A stretch of 64,000 nucleotides of DNA from Kribbella caucasensis (GCF_004361855.1 NZ_SNWQ01000027.1:34426-98425); one strand, 5' to 3'. Positions 43,870-53,103 are shown, numbered from the stretch's first letter. The notes: a model not told the origin generated them from the letters alone. Made by a program: numbers and translations.

Positions 43870-44157
43870 ATGTCCGGTGAAGTGACCGAGCCGACCCGCA
43901 GCGGCTGGAACGCGCAGACCACCTTCTCCGCTCTCGACCTGGATGCCTTACATGCGCTGGCGGCGATCCGCGGCGGGCAACCGAAGGTATTCGGCCATGT
44001 CAAAGCCGAACAGGTGTACGACTCGCATGCGTGTGGCGGAGAGATCTACACCGATCTCTACTTCGACGAGGCGGACGGACACATCCACGCCGGTGTGTCG
44101 ATCTGGTACCCCTGCGAGCACTACCTCGAGGTCCTCGGCGACGTGGTGGTCGCCTAG
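43870..44157 (+). CDS. Small hypothetical protein
   Basis: Protein of 95 aa, ATG 43870 preceded by GGGAGGA. Sequence looks globular with a Cys/His-containing middle (YDSHACGGEIYTDLYFDEAD) and an end rich in beta strand (HIHAGVSIWYPCEHYLEVLG). No family recognised. Divergent from the sulfur operon leader; its 3' end overlaps the convergent RDD gene by 4 bases. Confidence 0.65.
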   Translation: MSGEVTEPTRSGWNAQTTFSALDLDALHALAAIRGGQPKVFGHVKAEQVYDSHACGGEIYTDLYFDEADGHIHAGVSIWYPCEHYLEVLGDVVVA

Positions 44158-44978
44158 CGACGGGGCTGGGGGCCGAGTACGACGTTCGTCGCGGCGACCT
44201 TGTCGTGCAGGGCCTGCTTCTTGTCGTCCCAGAGCGGCCAGAGGTCGTTGAGCAGGCTGAGCAGACTGAAGAGGCTGCCGACGATCGGGACCCCGCTGAG
44301 CAGCGACAGCGCGGAGTACAGGCCGAACCGCTTGCAGACCGCGAGCGGCGGCGGCGGTCCGGGGACTTCACGCAGGCGGACGCTGATGCCGAGCGCCTTC
44401 TTGCCGGGGGTCGCGCCGGAGCGGACCAGGAAGAAGTACTCGTAGACGAAGTTCACCGCGAGCGCGATCAGCGCGGCGGGGATCGCCCATTGATAGACGT
44501 CCCAGGGCGGCGTGGCGTTGAAGTTGGTGGTCTCGCCGGCGACGGCGCGGTCGAAGACCTCGCTCTGGTAGTCCACCAGGGCACCGATGTAGTGGTACCA
44601 GAAGTAACCGGTGAGCGGGAGGCTCACGATCAGCACGATCAATCCGTCGAGCAGCCGAGCCCAGACCCGCTTCCACCACCCGGACAACGGCACGCCGTCC
44701 GGCGTCGACGGCACCATGGATCCATAGCCGAACCCAGGACCTTGGTAGGCGGGCGCTCCTTGGTATTGCGCCCGCTGCGCATCTTGGTACTGCGGCGCGC
44801 CGGTGTGCTGTGGCGCACCTTGGTACTGCGCTGGCTGGTTCGACGGGAGAGGGGGTTGCGCCTGGTACGGCGGTGGACCTGGGCGGGGACGGCGGTGCTC
44901 GGTCCACGCCGCACCGTCCCAGAACCTCTGCTGAGACTGGTCTCGTGGATCGTCGTACCACCCGGCCGGGAAACTCAC
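44154..44978 (-). CDS. RDD-family membrane protein with DUF2510 N-terminus
   Basis: Protein of 274 aa. GTG 44978 is chosen because the DUF2510 motif (PAGWYDDPRDQSQQRFWDGA, then WTEHRR) starts there. A Gln/Pro/Tyr/Ala-rich linker with QYQGAP repeats follows to about residue 85. The RDD domain has Arg and Asp in WARLLDGLIVLIVSLPL and TPGKKALGISVRLRE, with about three to four helices. Function unknown; transport or small-molecule sensing has been suggested for the family. Confidence 0.85.
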   Translation of the reverse strand: MSFPAGWYDDPRDQSQQRFWDGAAWTEHRRPRPGPPPYQAQPPLPSNQPAQYQGAPQHTGAPQYQDAQRAQYQGAPAYQGPGFGYGSMVPSTPDGVPLSGWWKRVWARLLDGLIVLIVSLPLTGYFWYHYIGALVDYQSEVFDRAVAGETTNFNATPPWDVYQWAIPAALIALAVNFVYEYFFLVRSGATPGKKALGISVRLREVPGPPPPLAVCKRFGLYSALSLLSGVPIVGSLFSLLSLLNDLWPLWDDKKQALHDKVAATNVVLGPQPRR

Positions 44979-45047
44979 CGCCAAAGCATCACCTATCTGG
45001 GCCGCCAACACCATCTAAGGCAGGTTGCTGCCGCCCAAACTCTGGAC

Positions 45048-45485
45048 TCAGCTGGCCAGCGCGGTGCCCAGTGCGGCGATGACGGCCGGCTTGTGGGGCT
45101 GGCCGCTGGCACGGGTGACGACCGCGCCTGAGCTGTCGAGGACGAGCACAGTAGGCGTCCGCAGGATGTCGAGGCGGCGGACCAGGTCCAGGTTCGACTC
45201 GGCGTCGAGCTCCACATGCCGGACCCCGTCGACCATCGACTCGACATCGGCCAGCACCCGCCGGGTCGCTCGGCACGGCGCGCAAAACGCCGACGAGAAC
45301 TGCAGCAACGTCGCCCGCTCACCGAGCTCCACACCCAGATCACTCGCGTCAACGCGATCCTCGTCCACCGCTGCTCCCCTGACCACCGGCGACTCGCGGA
45401 ACCGCCCGTCGTACCAGGTCTTGAGCAGGCTCAGCAGCACGCCGGCAACCAGCGCGACCACGAGCACGGCAATCCCTGGACTCAC
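45048..45485 (-). CDS. Membrane-anchored thioredoxin-like protein
   Basis: Thioredoxin-fold protein of 145 aa. GTG 45485 (MSPGIAVLVVALVAGVLLSLL) is a plausible start; TTG 45521 is an alternative. One N-terminal membrane helix anchors the domain, and the active site is SSAFCAPCRATRRVL, a CxxC. cis-Pro region is ILRTPTVLVLD. Related proteins occur in the sulfur operon of actinomycetes, which here ends about 1.5 kb away. Likely thiol redox role at the membrane. Confidence 0.85.
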   Translation of the reverse strand: MSPGIAVLVVALVAGVLLSLLKTWYDGRFRESPVVRGAAVDEDRVDASDLGVELGERATLLQFSSAFCAPCRATRRVLADVESMVDGVRHVELDAESNLDLVRRLDILRTPTVLVLDSSGAVVTRASGQPHKPAVIAALGTALAS

Positions 45486-45541
45486 AGCAATCCAGACTAC
45501 GTCGCTCGTCTTACCTTTCAACCAACCGTTTCACATCCCGG

Positions 45542-46636
45542 TCAGCGGGTGGCGACGGTGATGACCACGCGGCGGTTCTTCTGGCGGTTGGCGTCGGAGG
45601 TGTTGGGGACGGCCGGGGTGGTTTCGCCGAAGCCCTTGGTGGTGATCAGGGACGCGGGGAACTTCTCAGTGCGGATCAGCCAGGTGGCGACGGCCTGGGC
45701 GCGGCGTTCGGACAGACGCAGGCCGTACGTCGCGTCACCGCGATCGTCGGTGTGGCCTTCCACCCGGAGACGGGCGTTCGGCGAGCCGGCCTTGATCTTC
45801 AGGGCGATCGCGTGCAGCGCGCGGGCCGCATCCGGCCGGATCGTCCACTGCTCTGAGTCGAACAGCACGTCCCCCGGCGCGACGTACGAGATCTTGCCCT
45901 CGCCGGTGAACACGTCGACCTTGTCCTGACCCGGCAACTTGCGCGACTCCAGCCGGGCCGGGTCCACGTCCACGTCGGGCAGCCGGGCCGGCTCGAGCTT
46001 GACGGTCTCCACCTTGACGCCGTTCTCACTCCCACCGGGTCGCGCCGTACCAGGCCGCGAAACCCCACGCCGTACTACGCCCTTGCGGGTCACGGTCGGC
46101 AGCACCCCGTTGGTCTCGACCTGGCAGACCTGGGGTGAATTCACCGCGGGCGCATCCACCCCGGACACCGTGACGGCCGCGTACACCTTGTCCGAGTCGG
46201 ACACCCGGCTCTCCGGGATCGTCGCGGCCGGGATCGAGGCGCCGGTGATCCGGATCGCGCCCAGGCAACCACCCGGGGCGTCGTACTGGATCACGCAGCC
46301 GGCGTCGATCGTCTGCGCGGGGATGGTGAACCCCTCGACCACGGTCTCGTCACCCGAATTCACCGGCGCGATGGTCACCGCGGGCACCGTGATGTCCGGG
46401 AGTTGCCGGATCGTCTTGCCCGGACCGGCGACGCAGTCCGGATTCTCCGCGGGCACGGTCGGCGTGCTGGGGACAGGTGTCGGAGTGGTTGCTTCGACAG
46501 TGCTTGCCTCGGACGTGGGCACACTGCTCGCCGACGGCGACGGCGCCGCCTCACCACCGTCCGAACAGGAAATCAAAGAAAACACGAAACCAATAGCCAG
46601 CAAACACCGGCCGACTTGTCCCACCCGCCCACTCAT
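45542..46636 (-). CDS. Lipoprotein with OmpA-type peptidoglycan-binding domain
   Basis: Exported protein of 364 aa. Lipobox-like FVFSLISCSDGG near residue 22, a Ser/Thr/Pro-rich linker, a middle region of beta strands with paired cysteines, and an OmpA-like domain at about residues 255-364 (ARLRVEGHTDDRGDATYGLR, LSERRAQAV, GETTPAVPN, NRRVVI). The Asp and Arg that bind diaminopimelate are present. In a monoderm it would be tethered to the membrane and grip peptidoglycan. Divergent from the exopolysaccharide operon. Confidence 0.88.
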   Translation of the reverse strand: MSGRVGQVGRCLLAIGFVFSLISCSDGGEAAPSPSASSVPTSEASTVEATTPTPVPSTPTVPAENPDCVAGPGKTIRQLPDITVPAVTIAPVNSGDETVVEGFTIPAQTIDAGCVIQYDAPGGCLGAIRITGASIPAATIPESRVSDSDKVYAAVTVSGVDAPAVNSPQVCQVETNGVLPTVTRKGVVRRGVSRPGTARPGGSENGVKVETVKLEPARLPDVDVDPARLESRKLPGQDKVDVFTGEGKISYVAPGDVLFDSEQWTIRPDAARALHAIALKIKAGSPNARLRVEGHTDDRGDATYGLRLSERRAQAVATWLIRTEKFPASLITTKGFGETTPAVPNTSDANRQKNRRVVITVATR

Positions 46637-46876
46637 TGCGTAAGTGTCCCATGCCCATGGGTCACCAGAAATATCCCCGCAACGTGTGTTACCCGGTGAT
46701 TAAACTTTCGTGAACGATCTTTGGGACAGCGGCTTCCCACTTCCCAGCCCGCTACTTTTCATTCTGGCCGTTCCACCCGGACAGAACCCCGGCGGATGCG
46801 GTTCGCAAGACACCGACCGGTCAGTGAGGCCCGGCCGGAGGGGTCATCGGTTCCAGGGGTGGGGCCGATGAATTCG

Positions 46877-46890
46877 ACCGCATATGCGGT
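46877..46890. promoter_or_regulatory. Palindrome before the exopolysaccharide operon
   Basis: accgcatatgcggt is a perfect 14-base palindrome ending 12 bases before the first start codon, next to the GGGGGG ribosome site. It could be an operator or a hairpin affecting translation. Confidence 0.4.
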
Positions 46891-46902
46891 GGGGGGAAAC
46901 AA

Positions 46903-48294
46903 ATGATTGTTTCAGGTATTCCCATGAGCCGGCTCAGCCTGAGCGAAATCTGGGACAAAGTCACTGGAATCAGCTTTTCCGGTAACGATCTGTCGCAATG
47001 GCGCAGCCTCGTTCCGCTGGCCCTGGCCGGAATCATCGTGTGGGCCTTGTGGCTCTACCGGTTCGTGCTGTCCCGGCTGGCCCGGCCGATCGTCAACGAC
47101 TACACCACCACGACCTCGGTGGTGGTGCCGTCGTACCACGAGGATCCGGACATCCTGATGCGCTGCCTGGAGAGCTGGCGGGCGCAGAACCCGGACGAGA
47201 TCCTGATCGTGCTGGACGTCGCCGACATCGAGGCGTACGAGCGGCTGGTCGCGCTGGACGATCCGCGGGTGCACCCGATCCTGTTCAAGCACGCGGGCAA
47301 GCGGTCCGCGCTCGGCGTCGGGATCCGCGCGGCGAAGTACGAGATCCTGGTTCTCACCGACTCCGACACCAGTTGGCAGCCGGGCCTGCTGAAGGCGGTG
47401 CAGCACCCCTTCGTCGACGCGACGGTCGGTGCCGTGAGCACCCAGCAGAACGTGCACGAGCGGACCACCAGCATCTGGCGGCGGGTCGCCGACTGGCTGG
47501 TGAACCTGCGGTACTACGACTACGTGCCCGCGATGGGCCGGGCCGGCGCGGTCGCTTGCGTGTCCGGCCGGACCGGTGCATACCGTCGCAGTGTCGTCCT
47601 GTCGGTGCTGGACAACCTGGAGAACGAGTTCTTCCTCGGCCGCCGTTGCGTCTCCGGTGACGACGGCCGGCTGACCTGGCTGGTCCTTGCCTCCGGCTAC
47701 AAGACCGTGCACCAGTCGTCGGCGCGGGCGCTGTCGATGTTCCCGGCCTCGTTCCGGGCGTTCGTCAAGCAGCGGATCCGCTGGAGCCGGAACTCGTACC
47801 GCTGCTACCTGACCGCGGCCTGGAAGGGCTGGCTGTGGCGGGTGCCGCTGGTCACCAAGGTGACCGTGCTGCAGATCCTGCTCACGCCGGTGACGATGGG
47901 GATCACGATCGGCTACCTGATCTTCAGCCGGCTCGAGCTGACCTGGCAGAGTTACACGCTGGCCGCCGCCTGGCTGATGATCGCGCGCGGGATCCGCGGT
48001 ATCTCGCATCTGCGCCGGCACCCGTTCGAGATCCTGCTGCTGCCGGTGGTGACGCTGACGGTGATCCTGATCGCGCTGCCGATCAAGCTGTACGCGTTCG
48101 TGACGATGAACAAGCAGGGCTGGCTGACCAGGTCCGCGACCATGGTCGGCGGCGAGGGCCAGAACGCCGCCTCGCTGCGCGGTACCAGCTCAGCGCCGGC
48201 CGTTCAGGCCCCCCGGCACCAGGCTGCCGCGCCGGCCGCTGGGATGGCGAGGCAGTCCACCAGTTCGGCGCTGGAGACGGAGTCGGTGGCGTGA
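46903..48294 (+). CDS. Processive GT2 polysaccharide synthase
   Basis: Membrane glycosyltransferase of 463 aa, similar to hyaluronan/cellulose/alginate synthases. ATG 46903 follows GGGGGGAAACAA; ATG 46924 is a second option. N-terminal helix at about residues 38-58, catalytic domain with SVVVPSYHEDPD, DXD in VLTDSDTSW, acceptor motif CVSGRTGAYRR, GDDGRLTW (catalytic acid) and KQRIRWSRNSYR (the Q-x-x-R-W type gating motif), then four to five C-terminal helices. Its stop overlaps the next start (GTGA). With the UDP-glucose dehydrogenase downstream, a uronic-acid-containing polymer is likely. Confidence 0.88.
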   Translation: MIVSGIPMSRLSLSEIWDKVTGISFSGNDLSQWRSLVPLALAGIIVWALWLYRFVLSRLARPIVNDYTTTTSVVVPSYHEDPDILMRCLESWRAQNPDEILIVLDVADIEAYERLVALDDPRVHPILFKHAGKRSALGVGIRAAKYEILVLTDSDTSWQPGLLKAVQHPFVDATVGAVSTQQNVHERTTSIWRRVADWLVNLRYYDYVPAMGRAGAVACVSGRTGAYRRSVVLSVLDNLENEFFLGRRCVSGDDGRLTWLVLASGYKTVHQSSARALSMFPASFRAFVKQRIRWSRNSYRCYLTAAWKGWLWRVPLVTKVTVLQILLTPVTMGITIGYLIFSRLELTWQSYTLAAAWLMIARGIRGISHLRRHPFEILLLPVVTLTVILIALPIKLYAFVTMNKQGWLTRSATMVGGEGQNAASLRGTSSAPAVQAPRHQAAAPAAGMARQSTSSALETESVA

Positions 48295-50321
48295 ACAAGC
48301 CGCGGAAGGTTCTCACCGCAGGCGTTCTGACCCTGGCGATCCTCGGGCTCGCTCAACCGGGCGCACTCGCCGCCACCCCGACTCCGACTCCTCCCAAGCC
48401 ATCCACACCAAAGCCATCGAAGCCCGGTACGAAGGCTCCTGCTCAGCCTTCCGCCAAGGCCACCGAACCGCCCGACGCGACCCAGCCGTCCGTGCCCGGG
48501 AAGACACCGGCTGCCGAGGACAAGGTGATCGACCGGCTGCCGTATCCGGGCGACCCCGAGGCCGAGGCGGCGTACGTCGCGGACGAGGACCGGCGACTGG
48601 TCGAGGTCCGGACCGTCGACTCGCTCACCCGGTGGAGCAAGACCTCGCTGAACACGCCGTACCGGATCGCCACCGGGTCGGCGTACACGCTGGTGCTGAC
48701 GCCGCGGCGGGAGGTCTACACGATCAAGGACCTGCTCGGTCTCGCGCCGCAGACGTTCATCCGGCAGCCGGACGGCGGGTACCTGCTGTCCGAGCACGTC
48801 GTCGTCCAGTCCGGCGCGACGCTGAACCTGTCGTCCGCGGGCGGCCTGAGGCTGCGGCTGGCCAGCGATCCCGACGGATTCGTGTCGATCGTGAACTACG
48901 GCGGTGTGCTCAACGTGCAGGGCGCCGAGGGCAAACCGGTCCGGATCACCAGCTGGAACCGCGACACCGACAGCCCGGACACCCTCACCAACGACGGTCG
49001 CGCCTACCTCCGTTCGCTCGGCGGTCAGGTGCGGGTCCGGTACGCCGAACTGTCGGACCTCGGGTTCTGGAGCGGCCGGACCGGCGGACTGTCGCTCACT
49101 GGTACGGACCGGCCGAACTCCGGTTCGCTCGACAAGCTCGGCGAGACCATGCGGGTCGGTAAGCGGGCCAACCAGGAACGCGCGGCTGAGAAGGCGACAC
49201 AGAAGAACCAGCCAGGCGTAGGGCTCGACGGGGCCGGCAAGAACACGCTCAGCCAGGTCCTGCCAGCCGGCGCGCTCCCCCTGCCTGAGGTGGACATCGC
49301 CAACCCGGAGTACAGCTTCGTGTCCGCGCTGATCCAGAACACGGTGATCCAGCGGAACGCGTTCGGCCTGTTCGCGGCCAGTGCCAACGGTCTGGACATC
49401 CGCGACAGCAAGTTCGACGAGAGCCTGGTCGACGGCCTGGTCATGCACCGCTACGTCACCAACGCGGTGGTGGACTCCAGTACTGCGAGCCGCAACGCGG
49501 GTGACGGGATCGTGTTGTCCCGGGCGACGACCGGCATCGTGCTGTCCGAGATCGAGGCGACCCAGAACCACCGCAACGGGCTGACCATGTCCGGTCTGCC
49601 GCTCGCCGACGGACCCAGTGCGACCGGTTCGAGCCTCGGCAGCTACGGCAACAACACAGTGTCGAACAGCAAGCTCAGTGACAACGCCCGGTACGGCGTG
49701 GAGGTGATCGGCGGCGCCAACATCGGCGTCAACGCGAACGACCTGCACGGCAACGACATGGGCGTCGTGGTCCGTGGTGGTGCGAAGGACGTGTCCGTGG
49801 TCGGCAACCGGGTCACGGATCCGGGTCGGCAGGGCATCGCGGTACGGGACGGTGTCGTCTCGTCGGTCGTGTCCGGCAACATCATCAGCGGCGGCAGTAC
49901 CAGCGTGTACGTGCGCGACTCGGCCGCCGCCGTACAGCGCAACACCATGTCGGACGCGACGTCGCACGCGGTGTCACTGGTCGGCACGGTGAACGCCACG
50001 AAGGTCACCGAGAACACCATCAGCGGACGGGGGCCCAGCGCCATCGACACCAAGCGGGCCGCCGACGTGAACATGCGCAGTTGGCGGAACGACGACGGCA
50101 ACTGGCACGACACCACGCCGTTCCTGGTTACGCTGAAGCGGTTCCTGCAGCCGCTGACCGCGATGTGGCTCGCCTTGGCGGCGCTGCTGATCTTCACGGC
50201 GGCACGCGGAACCAGGAAGATCCGGCGAATCGTTCACCCCTACGCTGACAAGGGACCGGTCTCCGACGGACAACCGGTGCCCGCGACCGCAGTACAGATC
50301 GACAGGCAGGGAGCGCAATGA
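48291..50321 (+). CDS. Right-handed beta-helix surface protein, AlgG-like
   Basis: Protein of 676 aa. GTG 48291 starts inside the synthase stop. Signal peptide (VLTAGVLTLAILGLAQPGALA), a Pro/Lys/Thr linker, then from about residue 150 to 590 a series of beta-helix coils (NTVIQRNAFGLFAASANGLD, GDGIVLSRATTGIVLSEIEA, and RYGVEVIGGANIGVNANDL) of the AlgG/NosD type. A C-terminal helix (PLTAMWLALAALLIFTAA) anchors it to the membrane facing out. By analogy with alginate systems it may epimerise or modify the polymer, but no catalytic residues can be assigned by eye. Confidence 0.82.
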   Translation: MNKPRKVLTAGVLTLAILGLAQPGALAATPTPTPPKPSTPKPSKPGTKAPAQPSAKATEPPDATQPSVPGKTPAAEDKVIDRLPYPGDPEAEAAYVADEDRRLVEVRTVDSLTRWSKTSLNTPYRIATGSAYTLVLTPRREVYTIKDLLGLAPQTFIRQPDGGYLLSEHVVVQSGATLNLSSAGGLRLRLASDPDGFVSIVNYGGVLNVQGAEGKPVRITSWNRDTDSPDTLTNDGRAYLRSLGGQVRVRYAELSDLGFWSGRTGGLSLTGTDRPNSGSLDKLGETMRVGKRANQERAAEKATQKNQPGVGLDGAGKNTLSQVLPAGALPLPEVDIANPEYSFVSALIQNTVIQRNAFGLFAASANGLDIRDSKFDESLVDGLVMHRYVTNAVVDSSTASRNAGDGIVLSRATTGIVLSEIEATQNHRNGLTMSGLPLADGPSATGSSLGSYGNNTVSNSKLSDNARYGVEVIGGANIGVNANDLHGNDMGVVVRGGAKDVSVVGNRVTDPGRQGIAVRDGVVSSVVSGNIISGGSTSVYVRDSAAAVQRNTMSDATSHAVSLVGTVNATKVTENTISGRGPSAIDTKRAADVNMRSWRNDDGNWHDTTPFLVTLKRFLQPLTAMWLALAALLIFTAARGTRKIRRIVHPYADKGPVSDGQPVPATAVQIDRQGAQ

Positions 50322-51532
50322 CGAGGCGAGACCTGATCATCGCCGGCGCCTCCGCTGCTGCCGTGCTGCTGGTCGGCGGCGGGGTCGTGGCCGCGGTCTG
50401 GCCGTCGTCGGACTCGCCGACCCCCAGTGCCGACTCGTCGATCCCTTCGGTGCCGCCGGCTCCGACGATCACGTCGCTGGAACCTACCGGCCCTTCTTCC
50501 GACTCTCCATCTGACACTCCGTCGTCGTCGTCGTCGCCGGAGAACGAGGAAGAGGAGGAGGGGAACGGCAAGCGCAAGCCGGAGGACGCGCCGCTGCTCG
50601 CCGATGCGCCGGCTCCCGGCAAGGGACCACTGCCGTCGTCGTCGCCGGTCTCCTGCCCGGCCGCCACGGTCACCGTCTCCGACACGAACGGGTTGACCGA
50701 GGCGCTGAAGAATGCCGCGCCTGGAACCAGCATCGCGCTGTCAGACGGCAAGTACGCCGGGAAGTTCGTGGCCGAGGCCTCCGGTACCGCGGAGCAGCCG
50801 GTCTGGTTGTGCGGCGGGGCGGGCGCAGTACTGGATGGCGAGAACATCAAGGGCGGTTACGTCTTCCACCTGAAGAAGGCGAAGTACTGGCGACTCGTCG
50901 GCTTCACCGTGACCAACGGGCAGAAGGGCGTGATGGCCGACACCACGGTCGGCACGGTCGTCCAGGCGCTCACGGTGCACGACATCGGCGACGAGGCGAT
51001 CCACCTGCGCTCCAACAGCACGGACAACGTCGTCCGGGACAACACCATCAGCAAGACGGGCCTGCGCCGGGAGAAGTTCGGCGAAGGCGTCTACATCGGC
51101 TCCGCGGTCAGCAACTGGTGCACCAGCAACGACTGCAAGCCGGACCGCAGCGACCGCAACGTGGTCAGGGACAACAAGATCTCGCAGACCACGTCCGAGG
51201 CGGTCGACATCAAGGAAGGCACCACCGGAGGGTTGCTGGAGGGGAACACCTTCGACGGATCGGCACTCAGCGGCGCCGACTCCTGGGTGGATGTCAAGGG
51301 CAACAACTGGTTGATCAAGGGCAACACCGGCACGAAATCAACCACTGACGGCTTCCAGACCCATCAGATCCTGAAGGGCTGGGGCGACCACAACCTGTTC
51401 ACCGGCAACACCGCTGCCGTGGACGGGCCCGGGTTCGGCTTCGCGCTGCGCCCGACCGAGGCAAATGTCGTTGCCTGTGACAACAAGGTCACCGGCGCCG
51501 GCGAAGGTCTGAGCAACATTCCCTGCCGCTGA
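50318..51532 (+). CDS. Right-handed beta-helix protein, lyase- or epimerase-like
   Basis: Protein of 404 aa; ATG overlaps the preceding stop (ATGA). An N-terminal membrane or signal segment (GASAAAVLLVGGGVVAAVW) is followed by a Ser/Pro/Glu-rich linker and a beta-helix domain from about residue 110 (ALKNAAPGTSIALSDGKYAG, GDEAIHLRSNSTDNVVRDNT, SEAVDIKEGTTGGLLEGNTF). Cysteines in VSNWCTSNDCKPD and near the end may form disulfides. The fold and position suggest polysaccharide lyase, epimerase or binding activity towards the polymer. Confidence 0.82.
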   Translation: MTRRDLIIAGASAAAVLLVGGGVVAAVWPSSDSPTPSADSSIPSVPPAPTITSLEPTGPSSDSPSDTPSSSSSPENEEEEEGNGKRKPEDAPLLADAPAPGKGPLPSSSPVSCPAATVTVSDTNGLTEALKNAAPGTSIALSDGKYAGKFVAEASGTAEQPVWLCGGAGAVLDGENIKGGYVFHLKKAKYWRLVGFTVTNGQKGVMADTTVGTVVQALTVHDIGDEAIHLRSNSTDNVVRDNTISKTGLRREKFGEGVYIGSAVSNWCTSNDCKPDRSDRNVVRDNKISQTTSEAVDIKEGTTGGLLEGNTFDGSALSGADSWVDVKGNNWLIKGNTGTKSTTDGFQTHQILKGWGDHNLFTGNTAAVDGPGFGFALRPTEANVVACDNKVTGAGEGLSNIPCR

Positions 51533-51566
51533 TATTCCCTGCACAAGTCGATTTGGGGGGACACCC

Positions 51567-52895
51567 ATGTCTGCAAAGCCACGTCTCACTGTCCTCGGCA
51601 CCGGCTATCTCGGTGCCACACACGCCATCTGCATGGCGGTGCTGGGCTACGAAGTACTCGGTATCGACACCGACGCGGCCAAGATCGCCGCGCTGTCCGA
51701 CGGCCGGGTTCCGTTCTACGAACCCGGGCTGCCGGAGATGCTCCGCAAGGCGCTCGATTCCGGGCGGCTGCGGTTCAGTACTGATATTGCCGAGGCCGGG
51801 GGTTTTGGCGATGTCCACTTCATCTGTGTCGGTACGCCGCAGGCCGCCGACTCGCCCGCAGCGGACCTCCGGTACGTCGACCAGGTGGTCTCGTCGCTGG
51901 CCCCGCACCTGACGCGGCCTTGTCTGGTGGTCGGCAAGTCCACCGTGCCGGTCGGTACGGCGGCCCGGCTGACCTCGATGCTGCAGTCGTCGGCACCGGC
52001 CGGGACTGCTGTGGAGCTGGCCTGGAACCCCGAGTTCCTGCGCGAGGGATTCGCCGTCGAGGACACGATGCGACCGGATCGCCTGGTCTTCGGGGTCTCG
52101 TCGCCGTGGGCGCTGTCGGTTCTGGAGTCGGCCTTCGCACCGCTGCTGGAGGCTTCCGTGCCGGTGGTGGTCACGGACCTGCCGACGGCCGAACTGGTCA
52201 AGGTGGCCGCGAACTCGTTCCTGGCCACGAAGATCTCCTTCATCAACGCGATGGCCGAGGTCTGCGAGACCACCGGAGCCGACGTACAGCAGCTCGCCGC
52301 ATCGCTGTCCTACGACCCGCGGATCGGCGGCCGGTTCCTCCGCCCGGGTCTCGGCTTCGGCGGCGGCTGCCTGCCGAAGGACATCCGCGCCTTCATCCAC
52401 CGGGCCGACGAACTCGGGGTCGGCCAGGCCGTCTCGTTCCTCCGTGAGGTCGATGCGATCAACCAGCGTCGTCGGCAGCGCACCGTCGACCTGATCCGCG
52501 CCCAGGCCGGCGGCTCGCTGGCGGGGGTCACCGTCTGCGCGCTGGGCGCCGCGTTCAAGCCCGACTCCGACGACATCCGCGACGCCCCCGCCCTGGACGT
52601 CGCCCGGCTGCTCGTCGCCGAGGGCGCGATCGTCCGCGTCTACGACCCGCAGGCGATGGACAACGCCCGGCGGGCCTACCCCGACCTGCACTACGCCGAC
52701 AGCGTCGCTGAGGCTGCGACCGGCGCCCAGGTCGTCGCCCTGCTCACCGAATGGGACCAGTTCCGCGAACTCGACCCCGAATGGCTGGGCGACTACGTAG
52801 CCGTCCGCAACATCGTCGACGGCCGCCACGCCCTCGACCCCACCACCTGGCGCCAAGCCTCCTGGGACTACCGAGCCCTCGGCCGCGCCGCCTGA
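51567..52895 (+). CDS. ugd: UDP-glucose 6-dehydrogenase
   Basis: UDP-glucose/GDP-mannose dehydrogenase-family enzyme, 442 aa, making a nucleotide uronic acid. NAD site LTVLGTGYLGATHAICMA, KSTVPVGT, NPEFLREGFAV, central ELVKVAANSFLATKISFIN, catalytic Cys in GLGFGGGCLPKDIRAF, and C-terminal ALGAAFKPDSDDIRDAPAL. UDP-glucose is the more likely substrate but GDP-mannose (AlgD) belongs to the same family. Last gene of the operon, followed by a strong hairpin. Confidence 0.93.
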   Translation: MSAKPRLTVLGTGYLGATHAICMAVLGYEVLGIDTDAAKIAALSDGRVPFYEPGLPEMLRKALDSGRLRFSTDIAEAGGFGDVHFICVGTPQAADSPAADLRYVDQVVSSLAPHLTRPCLVVGKSTVPVGTAARLTSMLQSSAPAGTAVELAWNPEFLREGFAVEDTMRPDRLVFGVSSPWALSVLESAFAPLLEASVPVVVTDLPTAELVKVAANSFLATKISFINAMAEVCETTGADVQQLAASLSYDPRIGGRFLRPGLGFGGGCLPKDIRAFIHRADELGVGQAVSFLREVDAINQRRRQRTVDLIRAQAGGSLAGVTVCALGAAFKPDSDDIRDAPALDVARLLVAEGAIVRVYDPQAMDNARRAYPDLHYADSVAEAATGAQVVALLTEWDQFRELDPEWLGDYVAVRNIVDGRHALDPTTWRQASWDYRALGRAA

Positions 52896-52910
52896 ACCCC
52901 CACCCCAACA

Positions 52911-52943
52911 GCAGGCGCGGGCCGTCCCACGGCCCGCGCCTGC
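52911..52943. terminator. Hairpin terminator of the exopolysaccharide operon
   Basis: gcaggcgcgggccgt (52911-52925) and its perfect complement (52929-52943) with a three-base loop, 15 bases after the ugd stop. Confidence 0.8.
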
Positions 52944-53100
52944 ACCCCAGCCTGCACCCCCGCCTGCACCCCCGCCTGTCCCACACCTCGTACCCCCGGG
53001 GGCCCGCACCACGCGGCGTCCCGCCCCGCACACCCGCCTGTCCCACACCCCGTACCCCCGGGCCCGCACCACGCGGCGTCCCGCCCCGCACACCCACCCG
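52938..53100. repeat. Tandem repeats after ugd
   Basis: A 12-base C-rich unit (cctgcacccccg) is repeated about three times (52938-52976), then a unit of about 62 bases starting gtcccacacc occurs twice in tandem (52978 and 53040), the second copy lacking two bases. Non-coding. Confidence 0.7.
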
Positions 53101-53103
53101 CCC

